Assembly: GCA_021815825.1 (NCBI GenBank)
Contig: JAKAZO010000004.1
Coordinates: 20,045-84,044, forward strand
Length of the DNA: 64,000 bases
Source of the DNA: Pseudomonadota bacterium
GTDB lineage: Bacteria; Pseudomonadota; Alphaproteobacteria; Acetobacterales; Acetobacteraceae
Direction of reading: 5' to 3'
Shown here: in pieces, positions 1 through 8,790 of the stretch
Numbering within the stretch: the stretch's first letter is position 1
Layout of the letters: each line of letters begins with the position of its first letter
Notes under the pieces: generated by a model
What the model saw: the letters and a program-made list of their open reading frames with translations, nothing else
Databases searched by the model: none
Told to the model about the DNA's origin: nothing
Position numbers and translations under genes: made by a program

Positions 1-2256
1 ATCGCCCTGCGCCGCGCCGGCGCGGGGCCGGAGGCCGTCGCACGGGTCGCCACCGGCACAGGCAAGCGGCTCATGGATGCCAACCGCGCCGAGTTGGCCG
101 CGATCCACGCGGCGGCGGAGACCAGACTCATGGACCAGCGCCGGCGCCAGCATGAGGCCAGTATTCTGAACTGGGTCGCGGTGATCACGCTGAGCAGCTT
201 CGCCAGCGTCCTGCTCGGACTGGCCGCCTTCGACCAACGCCGCATCCGCCGTGCCGTCGCGGCCGACCTCGCCCGGCTCCAGACATTCACCCGCGCCTTC
301 GGCCTGGCACAGGGCTTCCTGCGCGAGCGGTCCGGGGTGATCACCCACTGGACCGAGGGCGCCGAGCGGCTCTACGGCTATAGGCGGGAGGAGGCGCTCG
401 GGCAGCTCTGCCAAGACCTGCTCCGCACCAGCTACCCACGGCCGCGCGCGGAGATCGAGGCTGAGCTGACGCGCGAAGGGCGCTGGCAGGGCGAACTCGC
501 TCGGGTCCGACGCGACGGCGTTCCGCTCACCGTCGTCAGCAATTGGGCCCTACACCAGGGCAACGGCCCGGGCGGCGAGGCGGTGATCGAGATGAGCAAC
601 GACATCACCGCGCTGAAACGCGCGGAGGAGGCGGCGGAGCGCGCCTCCACGCTGCTCCGTGCGGTGCTCGAAACGACGCCCTGCCCGGTCTACGCCAAGG
701 ATCGCGCCGGCCGCATCCTGCTCGCCAACAGCCAGTACCTGGCGACGATCGGCCGGGACTGGAGCACGGTCGCCGGCCGGAGCAGTGAGGACTTCCAGCA
801 CGACCTCGCGGAAGCGGCGCTGGCGATGGAAAGCGACCAGCGCGTGATGGCGGAGGGCCGCAGCGACAGCGTCGAAGAGCTGGTCACGGTCGAAGGCGGC
901 GGGACACGGGTCCTGCTGGTCAACAAGACACCGATGCGCGGGGCGGACGGGACCGTGACCGGCCTGGTCGGCGTCGCCTTCGACATCACGGAGCGGCGCG
1001 CCGCCGAAACCGCCTTGAGCCGGCTCAATACCGAGCTCGAGCTGCGCGTCGCGGACGCGCTCGCCGCGCGCGAGGACGCCCAGCGCCGTGCGGCGCAGGC
1101 CGAGCGTTTGCAGGCGCTGGGCCAGCTTGCCGGCGGTATCGCGCACGATTTCAATAACGTGCTGCAAGCGATCGCCGGCGCCCTGGCGCTGATCGAGTTG
1201 CGTCCCACCGATCCGGATCGCGTGCGGCGCCTGGCCCAGACGGCTGCGACTGCGGCCGAGCGTGGCGGCGCGATTACCCGCCGCCTGCTCGCCTTCGCCC
1301 GCCGCGGCGATCTTCGCGCGGAAGCGATCGACGTCGTCAGGCTACTCGCCGATATGCGCGAGGTACTAGCGCATGCGCTCGGCTCGCGAGTCAACATCGA
1401 GGTGAGCGTTGCGCCAGGCTTGCCGAGCGTGTTTGCCGACAAAGGCCAGCTGGAGACCGTGCTGGTCAATCTGGCGACCAACGCGCGCGACGCGATGCCG
1501 GACGGCGGCACGCTGAGGTTCCGCTGCGTCGAGGAAAACGTCGAAGAAGGCAGGACGGCGCCGTCCGGACTCGCCCCTGGCCGCTACGTGTGCCTGAGCG
1601 CCACCGATACCGGGTCCGGCATGGACGCGGCCACGCTGGGGCGGGTGACCGAACCGTTCTTCTCGACCAAGCCGCCCGGTCAGGGTACCGGTCTTGGCCT
1701 GAGCATGGCGCGCGGCTTCGCCGAGCAATCGGGTGGCGCGATGCGCGTGGACAGCGCCCCCGGGCGCGGGACAACCGTGTCGCTGTGGCTGCCGGCAACC
1801 ACGCGCCTGCCCGCCGCCGCCGCGACGCCGGCCGCCGCACCTGCGGCGACCGCGGGACCGACACAGGGCTTGCTGCTCGTCGATGATGACGCGCTCGTGC
1901 GTCAGACCCTGGCCGAGCAACTCGAGCAGGACGGGTATGCCGTGACCGTCGCCGCCAATGCTGGATCGGCGCTCGAACGGCTCGCCGCGGATCCCGCGAT
2001 CGCCTTGCTCGTCACCGATTTCTCCATGCCCGGCGACGACGGGATGGCACTGATCCGGGCCGCTCGCGACCTCCGCCCCGGCCTGCCCGCCATCCTGTTG
2101 ACCGGCTACGCGGGCGGGGAGCCAGGGAACGAATATGCCACCGCCGCCGCGGGCGACGGCGTCGTCGTGATGCGCAAGCCCGTCCGTGGCTTTGATCTTG
2201 CGGGCCAGATCGCGGCCCTGCTCGCCAACGACCCTGATGCCGCCTGGAGCGGGTGA
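1..2256 (+). CDS. Hybrid sensor histidine kinase (CHASE3 end, TM, two PAS, HisKA, HATPase, receiver), 5' partial
   Basis: This is a membrane-bound hybrid two-component kinase. The reading frame is open to the first base, so the N-terminus lies outside the window and the ATG at 73 is probably internal. The first ~55 visible residues look like the end of a CHASE3 sensor domain, followed by a membrane segment near residues 58-77. Two PAS folds follow, then a HisKA domain with the phospho-acceptor in AHDFNN (His382). The ATPase domain has an N box near residue 490 and G boxes DTGSGMD and GQGTGLGLS. A C-terminal receiver has the acidic LVDDD cluster, phospho-acceptor Asp673 and Lys726. The input signal is unknown. 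The last 12 bases overlap a tRNA gene on the other strand. Confidence 0.93.
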   Translation: MALRRAGAGPEAVARVATGTGKRLMDANRAELAAIHAAAETRLMDQRRRQHEASILNWVAVITLSSFASVLLGLAAFDQRRIRRAVAADLARLQTFTRAFGLAQGFLRERSGVITHWTEGAERLYGYRREEALGQLCQDLLRTSYPRPRAEIEAELTREGRWQGELARVRRDGVPLTVVSNWALHQGNGPGGEAVIEMSNDITALKRAEEAAERASTLLRAVLETTPCPVYAKDRAGRILLANSQYLATIGRDWSTVAGRSSEDFQHDLAEAALAMESDQRVMAEGRSDSVEELVTVEGGGTRVLLVNKTPMRGADGTVTGLVGVAFDITERRAAETALSRLNTELELRVADALAAREDAQRRAAQAERLQALGQLAGGIAHDFNNVLQAIAGALALIELRPTDPDRVRRLAQTAATAAERGGAITRRLLAFARRGDLRAEAIDVVRLLADMREVLAHALGSRVNIEVSVAPGLPSVFADKGQLETVLVNLATNARDAMPDGGTLRFRCVEENVEEGRTAPSGLAPGRYVCLSATDTGSGMDAATLGRVTEPFFSTKPPGQGTGLGLSMARGFAEQSGGAMRVDSAPGRGTTVSLWLPATTRLPAAAATPAAAPAATAGPTQGLLLVDDDALVRQTLAEQLEQDGYAVTVAANAGSALERLAADPAIALLVTDFSMPGDDGMALIRAARDLRPGLPAILLTGYAGGEPGNEYATAAAGDGVVVMRKPVRGFDLAGQIAALLANDPDAAWSG

Positions 2257-2318
2257 AGGGAATCGAACCCTCGTATGCAGCTTGGGAAGCTGCCGTTCTA
2301 CCATTGAACTACACCCGC
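2245..2318 (-). tRNA. tRNA-Gly(CCC)
   Basis: Read on the minus strand this is a complete 74-nt tRNA with its CCA encoded (TGG at 2245-2247). The acceptor arms are GCGGGTG and CACCCGC. The anticodon loop TTCCCAA closed by GCAGC/GCTGC gives anticodon CCC, which reads GGG. The T arm has the usual GGTTCGATTCC. The sequence closely resembles the enterobacterial glyU type as I remember it. Its 3' end overlaps the stop region of the histidine kinase gene, which is transcribed towards it. Confidence 0.96.
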
Positions 2319-2327
2319 GCGACTGCG

Positions 2328-2356
2328 CTTATAGAAAGCCCGGGTTGACGATGCAA
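2328..2356 (-). promoter_or_regulatory. Sigma-70-type promoter of tRNA-Gly
   Basis: On the minus strand TTGCAT (2351-2356) and TATAAG (2328-2333) are separated by exactly 17 bp. They lie about 10 bp upstream of the tRNA 5' end at 2318. This is a good match to a housekeeping promoter; the transcription start would fall near 2321. Confidence 0.6.
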
Positions 2357-2393
2357 TCGCACCCTGGCAGAAGCCCCTCCGGTGGTGGTGCCA

Positions 2394-2451
2394 CTCCTCG
2401 TGATTTGTTCGGCCGGCTTGCGGCGAGGTGAAACAAGCGCGCTAAAGAGGC
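2394..2451 (+). promoter_or_regulatory. SAM-II riboswitch aptamer upstream of metZ
   Basis: The sequence matches the SAM-II (metA RNA motif) consensus as I know it. A P1 stem CCTCG (2396-2400)/CGAGG (2424-2428) encloses TGATTTG and GGCCGGCTTGC. It is followed by the A-rich GTGAAACAA and by CGCTAAAGAGG, the segment that forms the H-type pseudoknot. SAM-II RNAs bind S-adenosylmethionine and repress methionine synthesis genes in alphaproteobacteria. The aptamer ends about 80 nt before the metZ ATG, so an expression platform must occupy 2452-2531. No clear terminator was identified there. Confidence 0.92.
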
Positions 2452-2531
2452 CCTGACCCTCCCGCGCGGAGCGCATCCCGGGGCGGGGTCGCGGCTTCTC
2501 CGACGGCCGAGCTTGCGTCGAGAGGGCTATC

Positions 2532-3740
2532 ATGACCGATCAATCCGGCCTCCGTCCCGCCACGCTTCTCGTTCACGGCGGCATCGAGCGCAGCCAGCAC
2601 GCCGAGACGTCGGAGGCGCTGTTCCTGACCTCGGGCTTCGTCTACGAAAGCGCCGAGGAAGCCGCCGCCACCTTCGACGGCAGTCTCACCCGATACCAAT
2701 ATTCGCGCTTCGGCAACCCGACCGTCGCCATGCTCGAGCAGCGTCTCGCGCTGATCGAGGGCGCCGAGGCATGCCGCGTCACCGCCTCGGGCATGGCGGC
2801 CGTCACGGCCGCGCTGCTCTGCCACCTCAAGGCCGGCGACCGCGTCGTCGCCTCGCGCGCGCTGTTCGGCTCATGCCACTGGATCGTCTCGACCCTGCTG
2901 CCGCGCTTCGGCATCGCCAGCGAGTTCGTCGACGGCACGGATCTCGCCCAGTGGCGCGCGGCGCTGGCCCGCCCCGCAGCGCTCGTGCTGCTGGAGAGCC
3001 CCTCCAACCCGATGCTCGAGGTGCTGGACCTTGCCGCCATCGCGGCGCTGGCCCGCGCCGCCGGAGCGATCACTGTGGTCGACAACGTCTTTGCCACGCC
3101 GCTCGGGCAGAAACCGCTCACCCTCGGCGCCGACGTCGTGGTCTATTCGTGTACCAAGCACATCGACGGCCAGGGCCGCACGCTCGGCGGCGCGGTCCTC
3201 GGACGGAAAGGCTGGATCACCGACACGCTGCAGCCCTTCCTGCGCAACACCGGTCCGGCGCTCTCGCCGTTCAACGCCTGGCTGCTGCTGAAGGGGCTGG
3301 AGACGCTGCAGCTCCGCGTCGACGCCGCCAGCCGCAGCGCCGCGACCCTGGCCGACCACCTGGCCGCCCGCGCGGAGGTGGATTTCGTCTGGTATCCATT
3401 TCGTCCCGACCACCCGCAGGCGGCGCTGGCGCGCGCGCAGATGCGCGACGGCGGCACGCTCGTCAGCTTCGCCCTGCGCGGCGGCAGGCCGGCAGCCTTC
3501 GCCTTCATGAACGCGCTCCGGCTGATCGCGATCTCGAACAATCTCGGCGATGCCAAGTCCATGGTGACCCACCCGGCGACGACCACCCACATGCGGATCG
3601 GTGCCGAGGAACGCGCCCGCCTCGGCATCGGCGATGGCGTCGTGCGGCTGTCCGTGGGGCTCGAGGATGTCGCGGACCTCGTCTCGGATCTCGAGCGCGG
3701 GCTGACCGCCGCTGGACAAGCGGCCGCCGGCGCGCTGTAG
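2532..3740 (+). CDS. metZ: O-succinylhomoserine sulfhydrylase
   Basis: This PLP enzyme of the Cys/Met metabolism family (402 aa) makes homocysteine from O-succinylhomoserine and sulfide in the cytoplasm. Family signatures are visible: YSRFGNPTV near residue 60, the GMAAV loop, and YSCTKHIDGQGR, where Lys209 forms the Schiff base. The TKHIDGQGR form is typical of MetZ rather than of MetB or MetC. The ATG at 2532 is preceded by GAGAGGG. The SAM-II riboswitch upstream supports a methionine-biosynthetic, SAM-repressed role and argues against a degradative lyase. Confidence 0.93.
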   Translation: MTDQSGLRPATLLVHGGIERSQHAETSEALFLTSGFVYESAEEAAATFDGSLTRYQYSRFGNPTVAMLEQRLALIEGAEACRVTASGMAAVTAALLCHLKAGDRVVASRALFGSCHWIVSTLLPRFGIASEFVDGTDLAQWRAALARPAALVLLESPSNPMLEVLDLAAIAALARAAGAITVVDNVFATPLGQKPLTLGADVVVYSCTKHIDGQGRTLGGAVLGRKGWITDTLQPFLRNTGPALSPFNAWLLLKGLETLQLRVDAASRSAATLADHLAARAEVDFVWYPFRPDHPQAALARAQMRDGGTLVSFALRGGRPAAFAFMNALRLIAISNNLGDAKSMVTHPATTTHMRIGAEERARLGIGDGVVRLSVGLEDVADLVSDLERGLTAAGQAAAGAL

Positions 3741-3776
3741 TCGGGGTCTTCGCCCGCGAGCGCGGTTGCATTGCCC

Positions 3777-4181
3777 ATGACCGAACCTTACCGCCAGACC
3801 ACGCGCGGCATCCGTGTCAGCGTCCGCGCCTTCTTTCTCGAGGACCAGTCCCGCCCCGAGGCGGGGCAGTATGTCTGGGCCTACAAGGTGACGATCGAGA
3901 ACCAGGGCCGCGAAACCGTGCAACTCGTGCGGCGGACCTGGCATATCACCGATGCGCGCGGGCGCACGCAGCATGTGCACGGAGCCGGCGTGGTCGGGGA
4001 ACAGCCGATGCTCGAGCCGGGGGAGAGTTTCGAATATACGTCCGGCACTCCGCTCGGGACGCCCTCGGGCTTCATGACCGGGCTCTATCACATGGTCGTG
4101 TCCGATTCCGGGGAGACGTTCGATGTCGCCATCCCGACCTTCAGCCTGGACAGCCCGCATCAAGCCGGTGGCGTGCACTGA
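3777..4181 (+). CDS. apaG: ApaG protein (Co2+/Mg2+ efflux-associated family)
   Basis: The 134-residue protein is a single ApaG domain, a fibronectin-III-like beta fold. Typical strings are VWAYKVTIENQG, VQLVRRTWHITDA, VVGEQPMLEPGESFEYTSG and GFMTGLYHMV. A TTG two codons earlier is also in frame, but the ATG at 3777 gives the usual N-terminus. It follows metZ by 36 bp and may be cotranscribed. ApaG has been linked to cobalt resistance and magnesium efflux, but its biochemical role is unresolved. Confidence 0.92.
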   Translation: MTEPYRQTTRGIRVSVRAFFLEDQSRPEAGQYVWAYKVTIENQGRETVQLVRRTWHITDARGRTQHVHGAGVVGEQPMLEPGESFEYTSGTPLGTPSGFMTGLYHMVVSDSGETFDVAIPTFSLDSPHQAGGVH

Positions 4182-4366
4182 TCGGGCCAGCCGATCGGGT
4201 TGCGCGATCCGGGGTCGGCGCCATATGCGCGATCGGGGGCAGATTGGCTGGCCTCCGGTCCAAGCGCCCTGATGCTGAAGCGGCTCGCGTTTCAGGAGCT
4301 GGGCGCTGACAGCGAAGTGCCGGTGGCCTCGAAATTCGGGCGCGAATTTCCGGGACGCGGGCCAGA

Positions 4367-5020
4367 ATGAGGGGATTCCGAGGCGTGAACATCATCCGAC
4401 CCTTCGGATCGACGGTTGCGGCCGAGCCCGTGGCCCGGCCGAGCCGCGAGGAGGCCGAGGCAGCCATTCGCACCCTGCTGCGCTGGGCTGGCGACGATCC
4501 CACCCGGGAAGGTCTGCTGGACACGCCCGCGCGCGTGGTGCGGGCCTACGAGGAGTGGTTCGCGGGCTACGGCACCGATCCGGTGTCCCTGCTCGAACGC
4601 ACGTTCGAGGAGGTCGAGGGCTACGACGAGATCGTGCTGCTGCGCGACATCCGCTTCGAAAGCATGTGCGAGCATCACATGGCGCCGATCATCGGCCGGG
4701 CGCACGTCGCCTACCTGCCGCACCGGCGCGTCGTCGGCATCAGCAAGCTCGCGCGGGTCGTCGAGGCCTATGCGCGGCGGCTTCAGATCCAGGAGAAAAT
4801 GACGGCGCAGATCGCCAACACCATCAACGACGTGCTGCAGCCGCGAGGCACCGCGGTGATCATCGAAGCCGGGCATCAATGCATGACCACGCGCGGCGTG
4901 CACAAGACCGGCGTGACGATGGTGACCAGCCGCATGCTCGGCGCCTTCCGCGAGGATGCGGCGACGCGCCGGGAATTGCTGGCGATGGTCGGCACCCAGC
5001 CGATGCCCAGCTTCACCTGA
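4367..5020 (+). CDS. folE: GTP cyclohydrolase I
   Basis: This enzyme converts GTP to 7,8-dihydroneopterin triphosphate, the first step of folate synthesis. The 217-aa protein carries the zinc site Cys101 with the following HH (ESMCEHHM) and Cys172 (GHQCMTTRG). It also has the [19 protein letters not shown] region and [12 protein letters not shown] at 4385 with a better spaced GAGG is an alternative start that would remove six residues. The gene stands alone and faces the end of the pim operon. Confidence 0.96.
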   Translation: MRGFRGVNIIRPFGSTVAAEPVARPSREEAEAAIRTLLRWAGDDPTREGLLDTPARVVRAYEEWFAGYGTDPVSLLERTFEEVEGYDEIVLLRDIRFESMCEHHMAPIIGRAHVAYLPHRRVVGISKLARVVEAYARRLQIQEKMTAQIANTINDVLQPRGTAVIIEAGHQCMTTRGVHKTGVTMVTSRMLGAFREDAATRRELLAMVGTQPMPSFT

Positions 5021-5063
5021 CCCGGACCGCCTGCCGCCTGCGGCGACGCGACCGGGGCGCGTG

Positions 5064-5089
5064 CCGACCCGATGGGCCCATCGGGTCGG
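5064..5089. repeat. Perfect 26-bp palindrome between convergent genes
   Basis: Two 13-base arms (CCGACCCGATGGG and its exact reverse complement) abut with no spacer, so the site is a perfect palindrome. It lies in the 204-bp gap between the ends of folE and of the pim operon. There is no T-run on either side, so an ordinary intrinsic terminator is not obvious. It could be a bidirectional terminator hairpin, a protein-binding site or an extrapolating cruciform; I cannot decide. The rest of 5021-5224 shows nothing recognisable. Confidence 0.7.
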
Positions 5090-5224
5090 ACCGTCCCGCT
5101 CGCTGAACATATCGGCCTGCAGCAACTCATCTCAGATCGACGCGGACGGGAACGGCACGATCCGCTCGGAGGCCGCTTCGCTCCACGGCCGGGGGCGCCG
5201 AGGCGCATGGCCCCGGCGATCCGC

Positions 5225-6370
5225 TCAACCGAAGAGCCCGCCCAGCCGCGCCAGCGTGGCAAGGTGCAAGTCGGCATCGCCGAAGCGGCGGTCGATCATC
5301 GTCATGCGCTTGAAGTAGTGACCGACCTTGTACTCCATGGTCATGCCGATGCCGCCATGGAGCTGGATCGCTTCCTCGCCGACCTTCCGCCCGGAGCGCC
5401 CGACCTGCACCTTCGCCGCCGCGATCGCGCGCCGCCGTTCGGTCGGGTCAGCCTCGCCGGCCATCATGGTGGCAAAGATCGCCATGCTGCGCGCCTGTTC
5501 GAGGGCGACGAACATATCCACCGCCCGGTGCTGCAAGGCCTGGAAAGTGCCGATCGGCCGGCCGAATTGCTGGCGGGTCTTCAGGTATTCGACGGTGATC
5601 TCGTGCATCGCCGACATCACCCCGATCGACTCCGCACAGAGTCCGGCGATGGCCTCGTCGGTGACGCGATCGACCAACGTCATGGCATCACCGGGCTCGC
5701 CGAGCGTATCGGCGGCGTCGACGCGAACATCCACGAGCGTGATCTCGGCCGAACGCAAGCCGTCCTGCGTCGGGTAGCCGCGGCGCTGCACGCCCGGCGC
5801 CGAGGCATCGACCAGGAAGACACCGATGCCGGCGCGGTCCCGCTGGTTGCCGGAGAGCCGCGCGGTGACGGCGATTTTGTCAGCGACATCGCCATGCAGA
5901 ACGAGGCTCTTCTCGCCATTCAGGATCCAGGCGCCGCCGTCGCGCCGCGCCGTGGTCTTCACGTCGGCGGGATTGTAGCGCGATTGCCGCTCCATCCAGG
6001 CGAAGGCGAGCAGCAGCGAGCCGTCGGCGATCCGCGGAACCAGCGTCGCGCGCTGCGCCGCGCTCGCGCCATGGCGCACAAGCGCGCCACCGAGCACGAC
6101 CGTTGCGAAATAGGGCTCGAGAACCAAGCCACGGCCGAACGATTCGAGGACGATCATGGTCTCGACCGGCCCACCACCGAAGCCGCCATCGGCCTCGGCG
6201 AAGGGCAGACCGAGCAGCCCGAGTTCCGCATATTTCGCCCACAGCGCGCGGCTCCAGCCATCCGGTTCGGCGGCATAGCGCTTGCGGCGCTCGAACTCGT
6301 ATTCGGTGGCAATCAGCTTGTCGACGCTGTCCTTGAGCAGGCGCTGCTCGTCGTTGAGATCGAAATCCAT
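5225..6370 (-). CDS. pimD: Pimeloyl-CoA dehydrogenase, small subunit (acyl-CoA dehydrogenase family)
   Basis: This 381-aa flavoprotein belongs to the acyl-CoA dehydrogenase family, with the N-terminal helical domain opening MDFDLNDEQRLLKDSVDK and the C-terminal IQLHGGIGMTMEY motif. By position it is the last gene of a pimF-A-B-C-D series and would pair with PimC to oxidise an acyl-CoA to the enoyl-CoA, passing electrons to ETF. The start at 6370 gives the normal N-terminus; the longer open frame upstream is antisense read-through. It starts 7 bp after the pimC stop. Substrate (pimeloyl-CoA or other medium-chain dicarboxylyl-CoA) is inferred from synteny. Confidence 0.87.
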   Translation of the reverse strand: MDFDLNDEQRLLKDSVDKLIATEYEFERRKRYAAEPDGWSRALWAKYAELGLLGLPFAEADGGFGGGPVETMIVLESFGRGLVLEPYFATVVLGGALVRHGASAAQRATLVPRIADGSLLLAFAWMERQSRYNPADVKTTARRDGGAWILNGEKSLVLHGDVADKIAVTARLSGNQRDRAGIGVFLVDASAPGVQRRGYPTQDGLRSAEITLVDVRVDAADTLGEPGDAMTLVDRVTDEAIAGLCAESIGVMSAMHEITVEYLKTRQQFGRPIGTFQALQHRAVDMFVALEQARSMAIFATMMAGEADPTERRRAIAAAKVQVGRSGRKVGEEAIQLHGGIGMTMEYKVGHYFKRMTMIDRRFGDADLHLATLARLGGLFG

Positions 6371-6377
6371 GAGTATG

Positions 6378-7577
6378 TCAGAGCCCCAGGATCGCCTTGG
6401 CGATGATGTTGCGTTGGATCTCGTTCGAGCCACCGTAGATCGAGATTTTCCGCCAGTTGAAATAGGTCGGCGCCGCGGTCGCGGCATAGTCCGGCCCGAC
6501 CGGGGGTTCGTTCCAGCCCTCCTCGCGCTCCTCCCGATAAGCCGTGACATAGGGGCCCACGACGTCCATCAGCAATTCGGTCGTCGCCTGCTGGATTTCC
6601 GAGCCCTTGATCTTCAGGATCGAGGAGGCCGGATCCGGCTTTCCCTTGGCCAGCTTTCGCTCGTTCGCGACGACGCGCAGCTGTGTCAACTCCAGGGCCT
6701 TGAGCTCGACCTCGACGGCGGCGAGCTTTTCGCGGAAGCGCGCATCCTCGATGAGCGGCATATCGCCGACGAACTCCAGCGCCGCGAGCTGCTTGATGCG
6801 GCGGATGCGCTCCTTGGATGTCCCGACACGAGCGATGCCGGTGCGCTCATTGCCGAGCAGGAACTTCGCGTAATCCCAACCCTTGTTTTCCTGCCCGACG
6901 AGGTTCGAAACCGGGACGCGCACCTCGTCGAAGAACACCTCGTTGACCTCACGGCCGCCGTCGATGGTCTGGATCGGCCGTACGGTGATCCCGGGCGATT
7001 TCATGTCGATGAGCAGGAAGGAGATGCCCTCCTGCTTCTTTGCCGCCATGTCGGTGCGGACGAGGCAGAAGATCCAATCGGCATACTGCGCCAGCGTCGT
7101 CCAGGTCTTTTGGCCGTTGACGATATACTCATCGCCATCGCGCTTCGCCGTCGTGCGCAGCGACGCCAGATCAGACCCCGACCCAGGCTCGGAGAAACCT
7201 TGGCAGAACCAGATATCGAGATTGGCGATCTTCGGCAGGAACGCGCGCTTCTGCGCCTCGTTGCCGAAGGTGGCGATGACGGGACCGACCATGCTGACGT
7301 TGAACGGCAGCGGCGACGGCACCGATGCCAACTGCATCTCGTCCTGATAGAAATAGGTCTGGATCGGACTCCAATCCTGTCCGCCCCATTCGCGCGGCCA
7401 ATGCGGTACCGCCCAGCCGCGCCCGTTCATGATGCGCTGGGACGTCACGATGTCCTCGCGTGAAAGGTGGCGGCCCTCCGCCACCTTGTCGCGGATCGCC
7501 TGCGGGATTTCGGTGCGGAAGAAGCGCCGCGCCTCCTCCCGGAAGGCGCGCTCCTCGGGTGTGAAGCTCAGATCCAT
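6378..7577 (-). CDS. pimC: Pimeloyl-CoA dehydrogenase, large subunit (acyl-CoA dehydrogenase family)
   Basis: The 399-aa protein is a full-length acyl-CoA dehydrogenase. It begins MDLSFTPEERAFREEARRFF and has the FAD/substrate-side motifs FCQGFSEPGSGSDLASLRT and IVNGQKTWTT. It ends in YGGSNEIQRNIIAKAILGL, the family's C-terminal signature. It is presumed to form a heteromer with the downstream PimD. It lies 12 bp after pimB in an unbroken leftward operon. Substrate assignment rests on the pimFABCD gene order known from Rhodopseudomonas palustris. Confidence 0.89.
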   Translation of the reverse strand: MDLSFTPEERAFREEARRFFRTEIPQAIRDKVAEGRHLSREDIVTSQRIMNGRGWAVPHWPREWGGQDWSPIQTYFYQDEMQLASVPSPLPFNVSMVGPVIATFGNEAQKRAFLPKIANLDIWFCQGFSEPGSGSDLASLRTTAKRDGDEYIVNGQKTWTTLAQYADWIFCLVRTDMAAKKQEGISFLLIDMKSPGITVRPIQTIDGGREVNEVFFDEVRVPVSNLVGQENKGWDYAKFLLGNERTGIARVGTSKERIRRIKQLAALEFVGDMPLIEDARFREKLAAVEVELKALELTQLRVVANERKLAKGKPDPASSILKIKGSEIQQATTELLMDVVGPYVTAYREEREEGWNEPPVGPDYAATAAPTYFNWRKISIYGGSNEIQRNIIAKAILGL

Positions 7578-7589
7578 GACGCGTGCTCC

Positions 7590-8771
<1,182 letters not shown>

Positions 8772-8790
8772 GCTCTGCTCTTCCCTGTGA

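Noticed and set aside
2513..4309. Long open frame overlapping metZ and apaG in another frame
   Set aside because: The translation is Arg/Pro/Ala-rich low complexity with no family features, as expected for a shadow frame in GC-rich DNA; metZ and apaG are certain.
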